In this document: positions 43,938-53,479 of the stretch, piece after piece
Numbering within the stretch: the stretch's first letter is position 1
How the letters are laid out: each line of letters starts with the position of its first letter
From: Candidatus Cloacimonadota bacterium
GTDB taxonomy: Bacteria; Cloacimonadota; Cloacimonadia; Cloacimonadales; TCS61
NCBI GenBank assembly: GCA_030600585.1
Contig: JAUVLU010000012.1
Coordinates: 1-60,369, forward strand
DNA length: 60,369 bases
Direction: 5' to 3'
Program-made: the position numbers and the translations under genes
Notes under the pieces: model-generated
Told to the model about the DNA's origin: nothing
Database searches by the model: none
What the model saw: the letters and a program-made list of their open reading frames with translations, nothing else

Positions 43938-44367
43938 TTTGTCTCGCATAGATAAACGTGCTTTACTAATAGCAGTTACGGTATTATTACTCATTAGTGC
44001 AGCATCTTATTTTTTGTTCTTTAATGAAAAAGTTAGTGATAATATTGAAGACGAAGTTATTGAAATCACTTCCCTGAAATTATCCATTTTAAATGGATGT
44101 GGAGTTCACGGTGCAGCCGGCGAAGTTAAAGACAACATTATAAATAAGAATTTTGAAAACGTTGATATAATTTCTTGTGAAAACGTGAAGAGCAATAAAT
44201 TTATCTACGGTAAATCGATTATAGTAGTAAAAAAGAAAGATGAAAATAAGCTTAAATATTTAATGAAAATAACTGGAATCTCACGAAGAATTTATACTTT
44301 GGATGATAATACGATAGAAGATTTTCAAATAATTCTTGGTAGAGATTACAGAACATATTTTAAATAG
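43918..44367 (+). CDS. LytR C-terminal-domain membrane protein
   Basis: About 149 aa from ATG 43918, which overlaps the HIT stop; an in-frame start at 43852 would add 22 residues lying inside HIT. One N-terminal membrane helix (about 15-33). The C-terminal LytR_C fold has L-S-I-L-N-G-C-G-V-H-G-A-A and a G-R-D-Y-R-T-Y-F end. These domains sit in the periplasm and bind wall or cell-surface polymers. Not the catalytic LytR-CpsA-Psr enzyme. Confidence 0.75.
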   Translation: MRKPKNNLSRIDKRALLIAVTVLLLISAASYFLFFNEKVSDNIEDEVIEITSLKLSILNGCGVHGAAGEVKDNIINKNFENVDIISCENVKSNKFIYGKSIIVVKKKDENKLKYLMKITGISRRIYTLDDNTIEDFQIILGRDYRTYFK

Positions 44368-44373
44368 GAGATT

Positions 44374-44724
44374 ATGGAACAGAAACAAGCAATTGCCAAT
44401 ATTATTAATTGGATGGAAGAGAAAAAAGCTGTGCAGATCAAGCATATCGATGTAACTGGAGAAACTGATTTCACAGATCATTTGATCATCTGCAGCGGAA
44501 CTGCAGATTTACATAACAAAGCCATTGCGGAAAATATTATTCAAAATGCAAAAGAGAATGGGATGGAAATACTCTCTACCGAAGGTAAAAATTTCAGTAC
44601 CTGGATATTGATAGATTTTGGTGATATAATTGTTCACATTTTTAGTCAGGACAAACGAGAGTATTATAAGATTGAAGATCTTTATGTTGTTAATTCCAGA
44701 ACGAAAAAGGAAATTAAAGAATAA
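44374..44724 (+). CDS. rsfS: Ribosome silencing factor RsfS
   Basis: 116 aa. T-D-H-L-I-I-C-S-G (about 33-41), W-I-L-I-D-F-G-D-I-I-V-H-I-F and Y-Y-K-I-E-D-L-Y are hallmarks. It binds L14 of the 50S subunit and blocks subunit joining under starvation. Six bases after the LytR_C gene and seven before argS. Confidence 0.95.
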   Translation: MEQKQAIANIINWMEEKKAVQIKHIDVTGETDFTDHLIICSGTADLHNKAIAENIIQNAKENGMEILSTEGKNFSTWILIDFGDIIVHIFSQDKREYYKIEDLYVVNSRTKKEIKE

Positions 44725-44730
44725 TAAATT

Positions 44731-46380
44731 ATGAAGACAAAAATATATAATGATATAATAAAATCACTAAAAAAAATAGATCTCAATTGTAATGAGGATT
44801 TTACAGTTGAAATCCCAAATGTTGCCGAGCATGGTGATTTTTCCAGTAATGTTGCGCTGATAAATGCAAAAACCCTTAAAGTTAAGCCTCGTGATCTTGC
44901 CCGGAAAATTGCAAATGATCTTTCTAAAAAGAGAGACTACAAATCAATCGAGATCGCCGGACCTGGCTTCCTTAATTTTAAATTAGCAAATTCTCTTTAT
45001 TATAAAGAACTTAAAAAAATATTAAAAGCACAATATAATTATGGCTCATCCAATTACGGACACAGAAAAAAGGTTATTATTGAATTCATAAGCGCAAATC
45101 CTACAGGTCCATTGAATATTGTTAGTGTTCGTGCCGGAGCATATGGAGATACTCTCTTCCGTATTATGAAACATATAGGCTTCGAACCATTCAGTGAATT
45201 TTATATTAATGATGCTGGAAATCAAGTCGATATTTTTGCTGAATCAATTGAGATCAGATACCGTGAATTACATGGACACTGTGTGGAAGAATTTCCATTT
45301 GAAGCATATCATGGAGAATATATCAAAGATCTTGCGGCTGAATTGAATACGATTGAAGGAACAAAACTATTTCACATGACCGAAGAGGATCGGCTTGAGC
45401 GAATGAAAAATTTTGCATTAGATGCGATCCATAAAATGCAGGTTTCCAGCTTGAATCGATTTGATGTGCAGTTTGACAACTGGATGTCTGAGAAAAAGCT
45501 GCGTTTAGAAGGAATTCTGGAAGAAGCTTTAAGTTACCTTGCAGAAGCCGGTTGTACTTATGAAAAAGATGATGCCGTTTTCTTCTCTTCAACCAAATTC
45601 GGTGATGAAAAAGATCGTGTACTCATCAAGGCTGATGGAAATCCAACCTATCTTGTTCCCGATATTGCCTATCATCTTACAAAATATAATCGTGGCTTCG
45701 ATATTATTATCGATGTTCTGGGACCAGATCATCACGGTCATGTTTCAAAACTTCGTGCTGCAATTAAAGCTTTGGAACTGGATGATTCCAAATTGGAAGT
45801 TGTTTTTCTGCAGCATATCAACCTTTTGGAAGATGGCGAGGTCGTTAAGATGTCAAAACGAACAGGTAAGATCGTAACAATGGATGACCTGTTGAATGAA
45901 GTTGGAAAAGATGCAGCCCGATATTTCTTTATTAATAGAAAGCCATCCGCTCATCTGGATTTTGATCTGGAACTTGCAAAGAAAAAATCAAGTGAAAATC
46001 CTGTTTTCTACTGTCAATATGCTTATGCAAGAATTAACAGCATTCTAAAAAAGGCAAAAAAAGCAAAATTAACATTGAAGAAATTCGATGAAAAAAACCT
46101 GAATAAATTAGATAATATTGATGAGATAAATCTTATTAAGAAGATGATGGATCTTTCATCTGTACTCAATCTTTGTGCCGATAATAGAGAGCCGCACAGA
46201 TTGGCTGGCTATGTACATGAACTGGCGGGAATGTTCCATAAATATTATGCTAAATATAAAATTATCGATGAAGAAAACACTGATTTGAGCATGGCAAGAT
46301 TGTACTTGATCAGTGCTATTCAAATTGTAATCTCCATTTCACTGGATTTGATGGGTATTTCCTCACCCAAAAAAATGTGA
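44731..46380 (+). CDS. argS: Arginyl-tRNA synthetase with non-canonical HIGH region
   Basis: 549 aa. An N-terminal add-on domain (about 1-85) is followed by the class I catalytic core. F-I-S-A-N-P-T-G-P-L (119-128) normally leads into H-V-G-H, but here residues 129-132 are N-I-V-S. K-M-S-K-R, a KMSKS variant, lies near 373-377. Y-I-N-D-A-G-N-Q is intact. The C-terminal DALR anticodon-binding domain has Q-Y-A-Y-A-R near 425. The rest is well conserved, so I take it as functional; similar HIGH substitutions exist in some ArgS clades as far as I recall. Confidence 0.93.
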   Translation: MKTKIYNDIIKSLKKIDLNCNEDFTVEIPNVAEHGDFSSNVALINAKTLKVKPRDLARKIANDLSKKRDYKSIEIAGPGFLNFKLANSLYYKELKKILKAQYNYGSSNYGHRKKVIIEFISANPTGPLNIVSVRAGAYGDTLFRIMKHIGFEPFSEFYINDAGNQVDIFAESIEIRYRELHGHCVEEFPFEAYHGEYIKDLAAELNTIEGTKLFHMTEEDRLERMKNFALDAIHKMQVSSLNRFDVQFDNWMSEKKLRLEGILEEALSYLAEAGCTYEKDDAVFFSSTKFGDEKDRVLIKADGNPTYLVPDIAYHLTKYNRGFDIIIDVLGPDHHGHVSKLRAAIKALELDDSKLEVVFLQHINLLEDGEVVKMSKRTGKIVTMDDLLNEVGKDAARYFFINRKPSAHLDFDLELAKKKSSENPVFYCQYAYARINSILKKAKKAKLTLKKFDEKNLNKLDNIDEINLIKKMMDLSSVLNLCADNREPHRLAGYVHELAGMFHKYYAKYKIIDEENTDLSMARLYLISAIQIVISISLDLMGISSPKKM

Positions 46381-46392
46381 ATTTTCTACTGA

Positions 46393-46893
46393 ATGAAAAA
46401 GATAGTTATCCTGTCTGATAGTCACAAAAATCAAGAAACAATAAGAAACGTCTTTCAAAATGAAAAAGAATATACTCATATTTTTCATTTAGGAGATGAT
46501 TACGAGGATTTGGACAACAACTTTGATATTACAAACAACATCAAATTGATCAGGGTTCCCGGCATTTATCATTCTTGTTATTTAAATGGAAAACTTCCTG
46601 CAATCCAGGAAATTGAAATTGAGAGCTGGAGATTTGCTTTAGTTCACAGACTCGAAGATCTCCTGAAAACAAATATTCCCGCAGATATTTACCTATACGG
46701 TCATACTCACCATTCCAATTATGATCATATCGAGAATAAACATTTTATTAACCCGGGACATTTGAGAAAAAGAACAGACCGTGGGCAGAAAGCTTCCTAC
46801 GTAGTTATGACCGTTGATGAAAACAGTATAGATATTCAGTTTAAGCATCTCGATGGAAAAGTTTTTAAACATAAACATATAAATAAGTTTTAA
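46393..46893 (+). CDS. YfcE/MJ0936-type metallophosphoesterase
   Basis: 166 aa. L-S-D-S-H (8-12), H-L-G-D-D (about 36-40) and G-H-T-H-H (about 103-107) give the calcineurin-like two-metal site; N-P-G-H follows. It is a small phosphodiesterase/phosphatase of unknown natural substrate. A weak ribosome binding site suggests coupling to argS, 12 bases upstream. Confidence 0.85.
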   Translation: MKKIVILSDSHKNQETIRNVFQNEKEYTHIFHLGDDYEDLDNNFDITNNIKLIRVPGIYHSCYLNGKLPAIQEIEIESWRFALVHRLEDLLKTNIPADIYLYGHTHHSNYDHIENKHFINPGHLRKRTDRGQKASYVVMTVDENSIDIQFKHLDGKVFKHKHINKF

Positions 46894-46913
46894 CGATATT
46901 TTTTGGAGGATAA

Positions 46914-47900
46914 ATGAAAATTGAAGAAATTAATCAAAAAGTAATGGAAAAAAGTGAGTTGATCGATAAGATAACACAAGAAACAGAAAAAGTTATCGTA
47001 GGTCAGAAATACATGATAAAACGGCTTCTTGTCGGACTTCTTGCAGATGGGCATATTTTACTTGAAGGTGTTCCGGGACTTGCAAAAACACTTGCCGTGA
47101 GCACATTGGCAAATACGATCCACTCTACTTTTAAGCGTATCCAATTCACTCCTGATCTATTACCGGCTGATCTAACGGGAACTCTTATTTATAATCAGAA
47201 AACCGGTGAATTTGTTGCAAAGAAGGGTCCGGTTTTTGCTAACTTCATACTTGCGGATGAGATAAACCGTGCTCCGGCAAAAGTGCAATCAGCTTTGTTG
47301 GAATCGATGCAGGAAAGACAGGTAACCATTGGTGATGAAACTTATCCTCTGCCAAAACCATTTCTGGTGATGGCAACTCAGAATCCATTGGAACAGGAAG
47401 GAACATATCCGCTTCCTGAAGCTCAAATTGACCGTTTCATGCTTAAACTTATCATCAATTATCCAACTCGCGAAGAGGAAAAACTCATTCTGGATAAAAT
47501 GGTTCGAAAAGATGTAATTAAGGTTAAATCTGTTGTTAAACCGAAAGATATAATGGAAATGAGAGATTTGATCAAAGATATTTATATGGAAGATAAAATT
47601 AAGGAGTATATTCTTGATCTGGTTTTTGCAACTCGTGAACCAAATAAATTTAAAAACTTGAGTGATCTTTCCGATCTTATCGATTGCGGAGCTTCTCCGC
47701 GAGCTACGATCTATCTTGCACAGGCAGCAAAAGCTCATGCCTTCCTCGAACACCGTGGTTATGTAACTCCCGATGATATTAAAGCTATTGGAAAAGACAT
47801 CTTAAGGCACAGAATTATTCTTACTTATGAAGCTGAAGCAGAACAGATAACACAGGAAGATATTGTAACCAGATTATTCGATGAGATCGAAGTGCCATAA
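46914..47900 (+). CDS. MoxR-type AAA+ ATPase
   Basis: 328 aa. Walker A G-V-P-G-L-A-K-T near 55, Walker B F-I-L-A-D-E-I-N-R-A-P near 117, and the MoxR-specific Q-N-P-L-E-Q-E-G-T-Y-P-L-P-E-A-Q-x-D-R-F. MoxR ATPases act as chaperones of VWA-domain partners. It opens the operon with DUF58, BatA and BatB genes. Confidence 0.95.
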   Translation: MKIEEINQKVMEKSELIDKITQETEKVIVGQKYMIKRLLVGLLADGHILLEGVPGLAKTLAVSTLANTIHSTFKRIQFTPDLLPADLTGTLIYNQKTGEFVAKKGPVFANFILADEINRAPAKVQSALLESMQERQVTIGDETYPLPKPFLVMATQNPLEQEGTYPLPEAQIDRFMLKLIINYPTREEEKLILDKMVRKDVIKVKSVVKPKDIMEMRDLIKDIYMEDKIKEYILDLVFATREPNKFKNLSDLSDLIDCGASPRATIYLAQAAKAHAFLEHRGYVTPDDIKAIGKDILRHRIILTYEAEAEQITQEDIVTRLFDEIEVP

Positions 47901-47953
47901 GATATTTAAGATTTAATATTGAAAATTGAAGATTTAATCTATAATAGGATAAA

Positions 47954-48838
47954 ATGGAAACATCAGATATAATCAAGAAAGTCCGAAAAATTGAGATCAC
48001 GACCAGAAATCTGGTTTCCGATCTTTTTTCCGGTGAATATCACAGTTTATTCAAAGGACAAGGTTTGGAATTTTCGGAGGTCCGGGAATATCAAAGTGGC
48101 GATAGTTTCCGACAGATAGACTGGAATGTAACGGCACGTCATGGATTCCCATACATAAAAAAGTTTGAGGAAACACGTGAACTTAATGTCATGTTCCTCA
48201 TCGACGGCAGTGCTTCTACCCTATTTGGAACAAAAGGCTATCTGAAATCTGAATTCATCACCGAAGTTACAGCAGTGCTTTCTTTCTCCGCTTTATCCAA
48301 CAATGATAAAGTTGGACTCCTGCTTTTTACAGATGAAGTTGAAAAATACATTCCTCCCACAAAAGGAAAAAAATCAGCACTCAGGATCTTGCGTGATATT
48401 CTTTATTTTGAACCAAAGAAAAGTGGAACAAATATTAAAAATGCAGTAGAATACATTTACCGTCTCATCAAAAAGCGCAGCATTATCTTTGTTATCTCCG
48501 ATTTTCTTGATACAGATTATTTGGATAGTTTAAAAATTCTCGCTAAAAAACATGATGTAATCGCTTTAAAAATTAGGGATAATGCAGAATATGAAATGTC
48601 AAATGCAGGATTACTTCATCTTCAAGACCCTGAATCGGGAAAAACATTTACCATAAATTCTTCCAACCCTAAATTAAGAGAAAAATATAAGAATGCAATT
48701 ATTAAGCAGGAAACCGAACTAAACGAGCAATTCAGAAAAATGAAGATCGATCTTGTTACATTAAGAACTGATAAACCTTACGCTCCGGAACTTATGAAAT
48801 TCTTTAAGTTCCGTATTAGAATGAAGAATCAGAGGTAA
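47954..48838 (+). CDS. DUF58-domain protein
   Basis: 294 aa. L-V-S-D-L-F-S-G-E-Y-H-S near 20, R-E-Y-Q-S-G-D-S-x-R-Q-I-D-W-N-x-T-A-R near 43-61 is the DUF58 core. A VWA-like stretch follows (L-I-D-G-S-A-S). It is a usual partner of MoxR and Bat proteins, with no membrane helix. Role unproven; lies 53 bases after moxR. Confidence 0.9.
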   Translation: METSDIIKKVRKIEITTRNLVSDLFSGEYHSLFKGQGLEFSEVREYQSGDSFRQIDWNVTARHGFPYIKKFEETRELNVMFLIDGSASTLFGTKGYLKSEFITEVTAVLSFSALSNNDKVGLLLFTDEVEKYIPPTKGKKSALRILRDILYFEPKKSGTNIKNAVEYIYRLIKKRSIIFVISDFLDTDYLDSLKILAKKHDVIALKIRDNAEYEMSNAGLLHLQDPESGKTFTINSSNPKLREKYKNAIIKQETELNEQFRKMKIDLVTLRTDKPYAPELMKFFKFRIRMKNQR

Positions 48839-48861
48839 CACAAACATTTTGTTTGTGAATT

Positions 48862-49797
48862 ATGATGAGAAATTATAAATTAGAAATTAAAAAGATCGCA
48901 GTATTGGCAGCATTATTAATTCCATTTTCAATTTTTTCTGCTGAATTAGAATATAACTTAGAAAAACCGCAGAAACTCTTTGTGGGCACTCCATTCAAAT
49001 TGCATGTAAATATATCTTCAGCACTTTCCGACAGCATCTTCTCAACACAAAATGATACTCTCGATATTTTTATTTTAAAAAATATTGAATCGACCGAAGA
49101 GATAACTGATGAAACTAAAACAACATTATTGAATTTCACATACCAACCTTTCGATACAGGTGAATTTACTTTCCCCGAACTTGAATTTGCAGTCAAAACT
49201 ACCGATAGTTTACAAATTCTCAAAACAAAAAAATTTATTTTGAATATTGAATCTGTTATCACCGACAGCACCGAAAGCATAAAAGATATTGCTGCTCCAC
49301 TGGCAGTACATTTTAAATTCCTTGATTACTTCATCCCGTTATTGATCATTACTTTTATCATTTTTGCAATAAGGTATTTACTCAAATTATTGAAGAAAAC
49401 CAAGAAAGATTTCTCTGAACCTGAAATCATCGATGACAGACCGGCTTATATTATTGCTCTTGAATTGCTGGATATTTTAAAGAAAGATGATTTGCTTATT
49501 AAAGGTGATTTCCTAAATTTCTATTTCAGGATTTCACTAATTTTACGCCTCTTTATTGAACTGCATTATAAGATAAATTCTGTTGAGATGACAACGAGTG
49601 AAATTCGTGCAAATCTAATATTGGATGATTATTCAGAAAAATCTGAAATCCTCAAATTTCTCATGCGGGCAGATATGATAAAATTTGCTAAAGCAATTCC
49701 CGAAAATTCCGATTCAAAAACAGCGTTGACATGGTTGGAGAAATATCTAATATCTTTTAAAGAATCAAACGAGACAGAGGAGACAGATAATGCTTGA
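48862..49797 (+). CDS. Bat-operon membrane protein (BatD-like short form)
   Basis: 311 aa. A signal-like segment (about 10-28) is followed by a periplasmic beta-domain of about 125 residues with a L-F-V-G-T-P-F-K-L-H-V motif resembling the BatD/BACON-like fold. A membrane helix (about 155-173) and a cytoplasmic helical tail follow, the last resembling DUF4381-type ends. It overlaps batA by 8 bases. I call it BatD-like from position and architecture only. Confidence 0.65.
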   Translation: MMRNYKLEIKKIAVLAALLIPFSIFSAELEYNLEKPQKLFVGTPFKLHVNISSALSDSIFSTQNDTLDIFILKNIESTEEITDETKTTLLNFTYQPFDTGEFTFPELEFAVKTTDSLQILKTKKFILNIESVITDSTESIKDIAAPLAVHFKFLDYFIPLLIITFIIFAIRYLLKLLKKTKKDFSEPEIIDDRPAYIIALELLDILKKDDLLIKGDFLNFYFRISLILRLFIELHYKINSVEMTTSEIRANLILDDYSEKSEILKFLMRADMIKFAKAIPENSDSKTALTWLEKYLISFKESNETEETDNA

Positions 49798-50779
49798 ATA
49801 TGTTAATCCAAAATGGTTCTGGGCTCTTCTGATAATCATACCGTATCTGTTATATGAATTCTTAATACTTCGCAGAAAAAAGGTCAGATTGATCCACAGT
49901 CGAATCGATCTGATCCGTTCAATCGCCGGCAGAAGCAGTTTGCTTCAGTATATTCCCATAATCATCAGAACACTCACGATCGTGCTTCTCATCCTTGCTT
50001 TAGCACGACCTCGCCTTGCACATAAGAAACAGCAGATCACCGGCAAGGGTATTGACATTATGCTGGCTATCGATGTAAGTGGAAGTATGAAAGCTGTTGA
50101 TTTTAAACCAACTAACAGACTGGAAGCTGCAAAAAAAGTTGCTATAAATTTTATTGAACACCGTAGAAATGATCGAATTGGACTTATTGTATTTTCGGAA
50201 AATGCTTTTACACAATGTCCGCTCACACTCGATTATAATATTCTCATGTCAATAATGGATAATGTATCGATCGATGAAGATGCGAGTGGAACAGCTATTG
50301 GAATGGGACTTGCCACAGCAGTAGCCCGTCTAAAAGATTCCGAAGCTAAATCTAAAGTTATAATCCTCATTACCGACGGAAGGAATAATGCCGGTGAGAT
50401 CGAGCCAATAGATGCTGCCGGACTTGCCTCTACTTTCGATGTAAAAGTATATCCTGTTGGAGTTGGCAAAAAGGGACTTGTAGATTATCCTGTGCAAACT
50501 GCACTGGGAATTCGTTACCAGAAAGTAAATATCGAAATCGATATGGATTCACTTGATAAAATTGCGGAAATAACCGGAACTAAACACGCAAGACTGGCTA
50601 CAAATACTGATGAGCTATCTGCCATCATGGAATATATTGATGAAATGGAAAAAACAGAATTGAAGATAAATGATTATTATATTTATCAGGAATTATTCTG
50701 GAGATATTTATTCGCTGCATTCATTTTAATGCTGTTGGAATTTATATTCAGAATTATAATTAGAAAGGAAATTCCTTAA
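49790..50779 (+). CDS. batA: BatA: membrane VWA-domain protein
   Basis: 329 aa. Membrane helices near 10-28 and 55-72 are followed by a VWA domain with MIDAS D95-V-S97-G-S99 and the T-D-G motif (residues about 186-188). A final helix lies near the C-terminus (about 300-322). It belongs to the Bacteroides-aerotolerance set; in this class MoxR and BatA/B partners affect oxidative-stress and envelope fitness. Confidence 0.9.
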   Translation: MLEYVNPKWFWALLIIIPYLLYEFLILRRKKVRLIHSRIDLIRSIAGRSSLLQYIPIIIRTLTIVLLILALARPRLAHKKQQITGKGIDIMLAIDVSGSMKAVDFKPTNRLEAAKKVAINFIEHRRNDRIGLIVFSENAFTQCPLTLDYNILMSIMDNVSIDEDASGTAIGMGLATAVARLKDSEAKSKVIILITDGRNNAGEIEPIDAAGLASTFDVKVYPVGVGKKGLVDYPVQTALGIRYQKVNIEIDMDSLDKIAEITGTKHARLATNTDELSAIMEYIDEMEKTELKINDYYIYQELFWRYLFAAFILMLLEFIFRIIIRKEIP

Positions 50780-50790
50780 GGGAGGGAAAA

Positions 50791-52443
50791 ATGAAAAAGA
50801 TCTTTCTGCCAATTTTATTAGTACTATTTTTAGTTAGTTTAAATGCTGTTGAATCTAAAATCACTTCTGTAACAGTTTATTCAGATCGAGCCCAGATCAC
50901 ACGTTCTTTAACAACCTATCTCACAAAAGGTGAACATAAGATACTATTTGATGAACTTCCACAAAGCATTGAGCAGAACAGCATCCAGGCAAACGGAAAG
51001 GGAAATGCCATTTTACGTGATGTAACTTTTAAAACTGAGCAATTTGCACAAATCACAGATGAAACGAAAAAAACTTTAATTGATAAACAACAAGAACTCA
51101 CAGATAGACTTAATGAATTTAGAAATATTACAGCACAAGCTACAGATGAGAAAAGAGTTGTAAAAAGTATCTTTACTAAACTTACAAGTACAACCGAAAA
51201 AACTGAGAAAGTTGAATTGGATCCTGAGAAATGGATCAAGATGGTTGAATTTTACCGTTCCAAACATGAAACTCTTGATAAAGAGATACGTGATACTGAT
51301 AAATTGATTAGAAACGTTAATGCAGAAATGGATAAAGTAGTACGTGAGTTACGCAAATTGGGACAACAAGCTTACAAATATAAGAATATGGTTGAAGTTC
51401 TGGTTGATGTACAAAAAGAAGGAAATCTTAAGCTCGATCTTTCCTATATTGTTTACGGTCCTTCCTGGACGCCAATTTATGATCTTAGAGTTGACTCTCA
51501 AGAAAAGACCATGAACCTTACTTACAAAAGTAATATATTTCAAACTACAGGTGAAGACTGGAATAATGTTGACCTTAAACTCTCCACTGCAAAACCGAAT
51601 ATGAGTGCCCAACCACCTGAGTTGAATCCTCATTATATTTCTATTTACAGACCGCAGCTAACAATGAAGGATTTAGAGGATGTCATTGCATTACCTGCTG
51701 CTGCAAGTAGGAGTAATAAAATGGCTTATGCTATTGAAGGAATGTCTGTTGAACAAAGTTTTGATGCATATGAAACAGTAGATATTGCTTATTCTGAATC
51801 TACTGTTGAATCCGGTGCAACTTCTGTTGTATTTGATATTGATGGCAGTAACACAATAAAGAGTGATAATGAACCACATCTGGTTACAATCACAATCCAG
51901 GAATTCGCGGCTGGCTTCCGATATTCTACAATTCCCAAACATTCACAATATGCATATCTAAAAGCAAAAGTTAAAAATGATTCTGACTATCCATTCCTGC
52001 CCGGAGATACAAATGTTTTCTTGGATAACAACTTCGTTGCAAACTCTTATTTGGAAGCAGTCGCTCCAACAGAAGAGTTTTGGACGTTTCTCGGTGTTGA
52101 CGAATCAATAAAAGTAGAATACAAATTTGTAAAAAAATTCGATGAGACAGGTGGTCTTTTTATTGAGAAAAATAAAAAGATATTTGAATATCTCATTAAG
52201 ATAACTAACAATAAAAAAACACAGGAAGAAATTGTTGTTTGGGATCAACTGCCCATTTCACAAAATGAAAAAATTAAAGTTAAATTAATTGAGCCAACCT
52301 ACAAAGAAGATACGGAAATCTTGAAGATCAATGAGCATAAATATATTGAATGGTTCTTTGAACCAAAACCGGGTGAAGAGATAGAGATACCATTTAAATA
52401 TTCTATTGAATACCCTCTCGGCACGCAGATAGATGGACTTTAA
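50791..52443 (+). CDS. DUF4139-domain (MuiA-like) secreted protein
   Basis: 550 aa with a signal peptide (about 1-18). DUF4140 N-terminal domain (V-T-V-Y-S-D-R-A-Q-I-T-R near 27-38), coiled-coil (about 85-200), and C-terminal DUF4139 with L-x-Y-x-V-Y-G-P-S-W-T-P-x-Y-D-L-R and D-x-W-x-x-V-x-L-x-L-S-T-A-x-P. Family members include MuiA. It sits inside the bat operon between batA and batB, which is not the usual order. Confidence 0.88.
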   Translation: MKKIFLPILLVLFLVSLNAVESKITSVTVYSDRAQITRSLTTYLTKGEHKILFDELPQSIEQNSIQANGKGNAILRDVTFKTEQFAQITDETKKTLIDKQQELTDRLNEFRNITAQATDEKRVVKSIFTKLTSTTEKTEKVELDPEKWIKMVEFYRSKHETLDKEIRDTDKLIRNVNAEMDKVVRELRKLGQQAYKYKNMVEVLVDVQKEGNLKLDLSYIVYGPSWTPIYDLRVDSQEKTMNLTYKSNIFQTTGEDWNNVDLKLSTAKPNMSAQPPELNPHYISIYRPQLTMKDLEDVIALPAAASRSNKMAYAIEGMSVEQSFDAYETVDIAYSESTVESGATSVVFDIDGSNTIKSDNEPHLVTITIQEFAAGFRYSTIPKHSQYAYLKAKVKNDSDYPFLPGDTNVFLDNNFVANSYLEAVAPTEEFWTFLGVDESIKVEYKFVKKFDETGGLFIEKNKKIFEYLIKITNNKKTQEEIVVWDQLPISQNEKIKVKLIEPTYKEDTEILKINEHKYIEWFFEPKPGEEIEIPFKYSIEYPLGTQIDGL

Positions 52444-52465
52444 GAAACATTTGGAGTGTAAATAG

Positions 52466-53479
52466 ATGCATTGTGGAAATCCATATTTGTTGTTTCTGAT
52501 ATTACTGATCCCGATATTTTTCATTTATATTGGAATGGCTAAACATCAGCGCAAAAAGAATTTTTCTAAATTCGCAGAAGTTAAATTTTATGATTTCTTT
52601 ATGCAGCAATTTTCCGGCTTCCACTGGTCACTCAAGAATTTCATATTTGTTTTTGCTTTTCTCTTTATAATAATTGCTCTTGCTCGCCCGCGTTGGGATA
52701 AAGAAGTTCAGATAATTAAGAAAGAAGGAATTGATATCGTAGTTGCAATTGATGTTTCCAAAAGTATGGATGCGACGGATATTCAGCCCAGCAGGATCGA
52801 GAGAGCTAAAGATCAAATCTCACTCTTCATCGATCAATTAAAGGGTGATAGAATCGCTATCGTTGCCTTTGCCGGCAGAAGCTTTGTGCAATGCCCACTC
52901 ACAAACGATTACGATGCTGCCAAGCTGTTCCTGAACTTACTTGATACGGAGACAGTTCCTTCTTACGGGACAAATATCGGTGAAGCAATTTCCAACTCAT
53001 TAGAACTTTTTGGCGAAAAAGAAAAGCATAAAGTTATCATCGTGGTAAGCGATGGAGAAGATCTGGAAGAAAATGCAGCTAAAATTGCTGAAGAAGCCGG
53101 AAAACAAAATGCCATCATTTACACTCTTGGTATCGGCTCACCGGAAGGAAGTACAATTCCAATTAAAAACAGAGATGGTGATGTAGTTTACGCCAAAGAT
53201 GATAAAGGTGATATTGTTTTCACAAAACTTGATATAACCACTTTAACGCAGATCGCTAAAAAGGGAAACGGACGCTTCTTCCCCATCACACCTCAGCAAT
53301 CAGAAATCTATGAGATCATGAAAAATATTAATTCTTTTGAGAAAAAGAAATTTGATTCTAAAGAATATGTTAGATACAAAGAACAATATAAATATTTCGT
53401 TATCGCAGCCTTGATCCTGCTTCTCATAGAATCTCTCATCATCTATAAAAAGAAAACGAAATTCAAACGGGTATTGTAA
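52466..53479 (+). CDS. batB: BatB: membrane VWA-domain protein
   Basis: 337 aa. Helices at about 8-24 and 57-72, VWA domain with MIDAS D96-V-S98-K-S100, second S-D-G-E motif near 193, and a C-terminal helix at about 312-330. Paralogue of BatA. It ends in TAATG shared with batC. Confidence 0.9.
   Translation: MHCGNPYLLFLILLIPIFFIYIGMAKHQRKKNFSKFAEVKFYDFFMQQFSGFHWSLKNFIFVFAFLFIIIALARPRWDKEVQIIKKEGIDIVVAIDVSKSMDATDIQPSRIERAKDQISLFIDQLKGDRIAIVAFAGRSFVQCPLTNDYDAAKLFLNLLDTETVPSYGTNIGEAISNSLELFGEKEKHKVIIVVSDGEDLEENAAKIAEEAGKQNAIIYTLGIGSPEGSTIPIKNRDGDVVYAKDDKGDIVFTKLDITTLTQIAKKGNGRFFPITPQQSEIYEIMKNINSFEKKKFDSKEYVRYKEQYKYFVIAALILLLIESLIIYKKKTKFKRVL

Noticed and set aside
45539-45877. Antisense/alternate-frame ORFs inside argS
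   Set aside because: They lie wholly within a well-conserved gene and have no family features.
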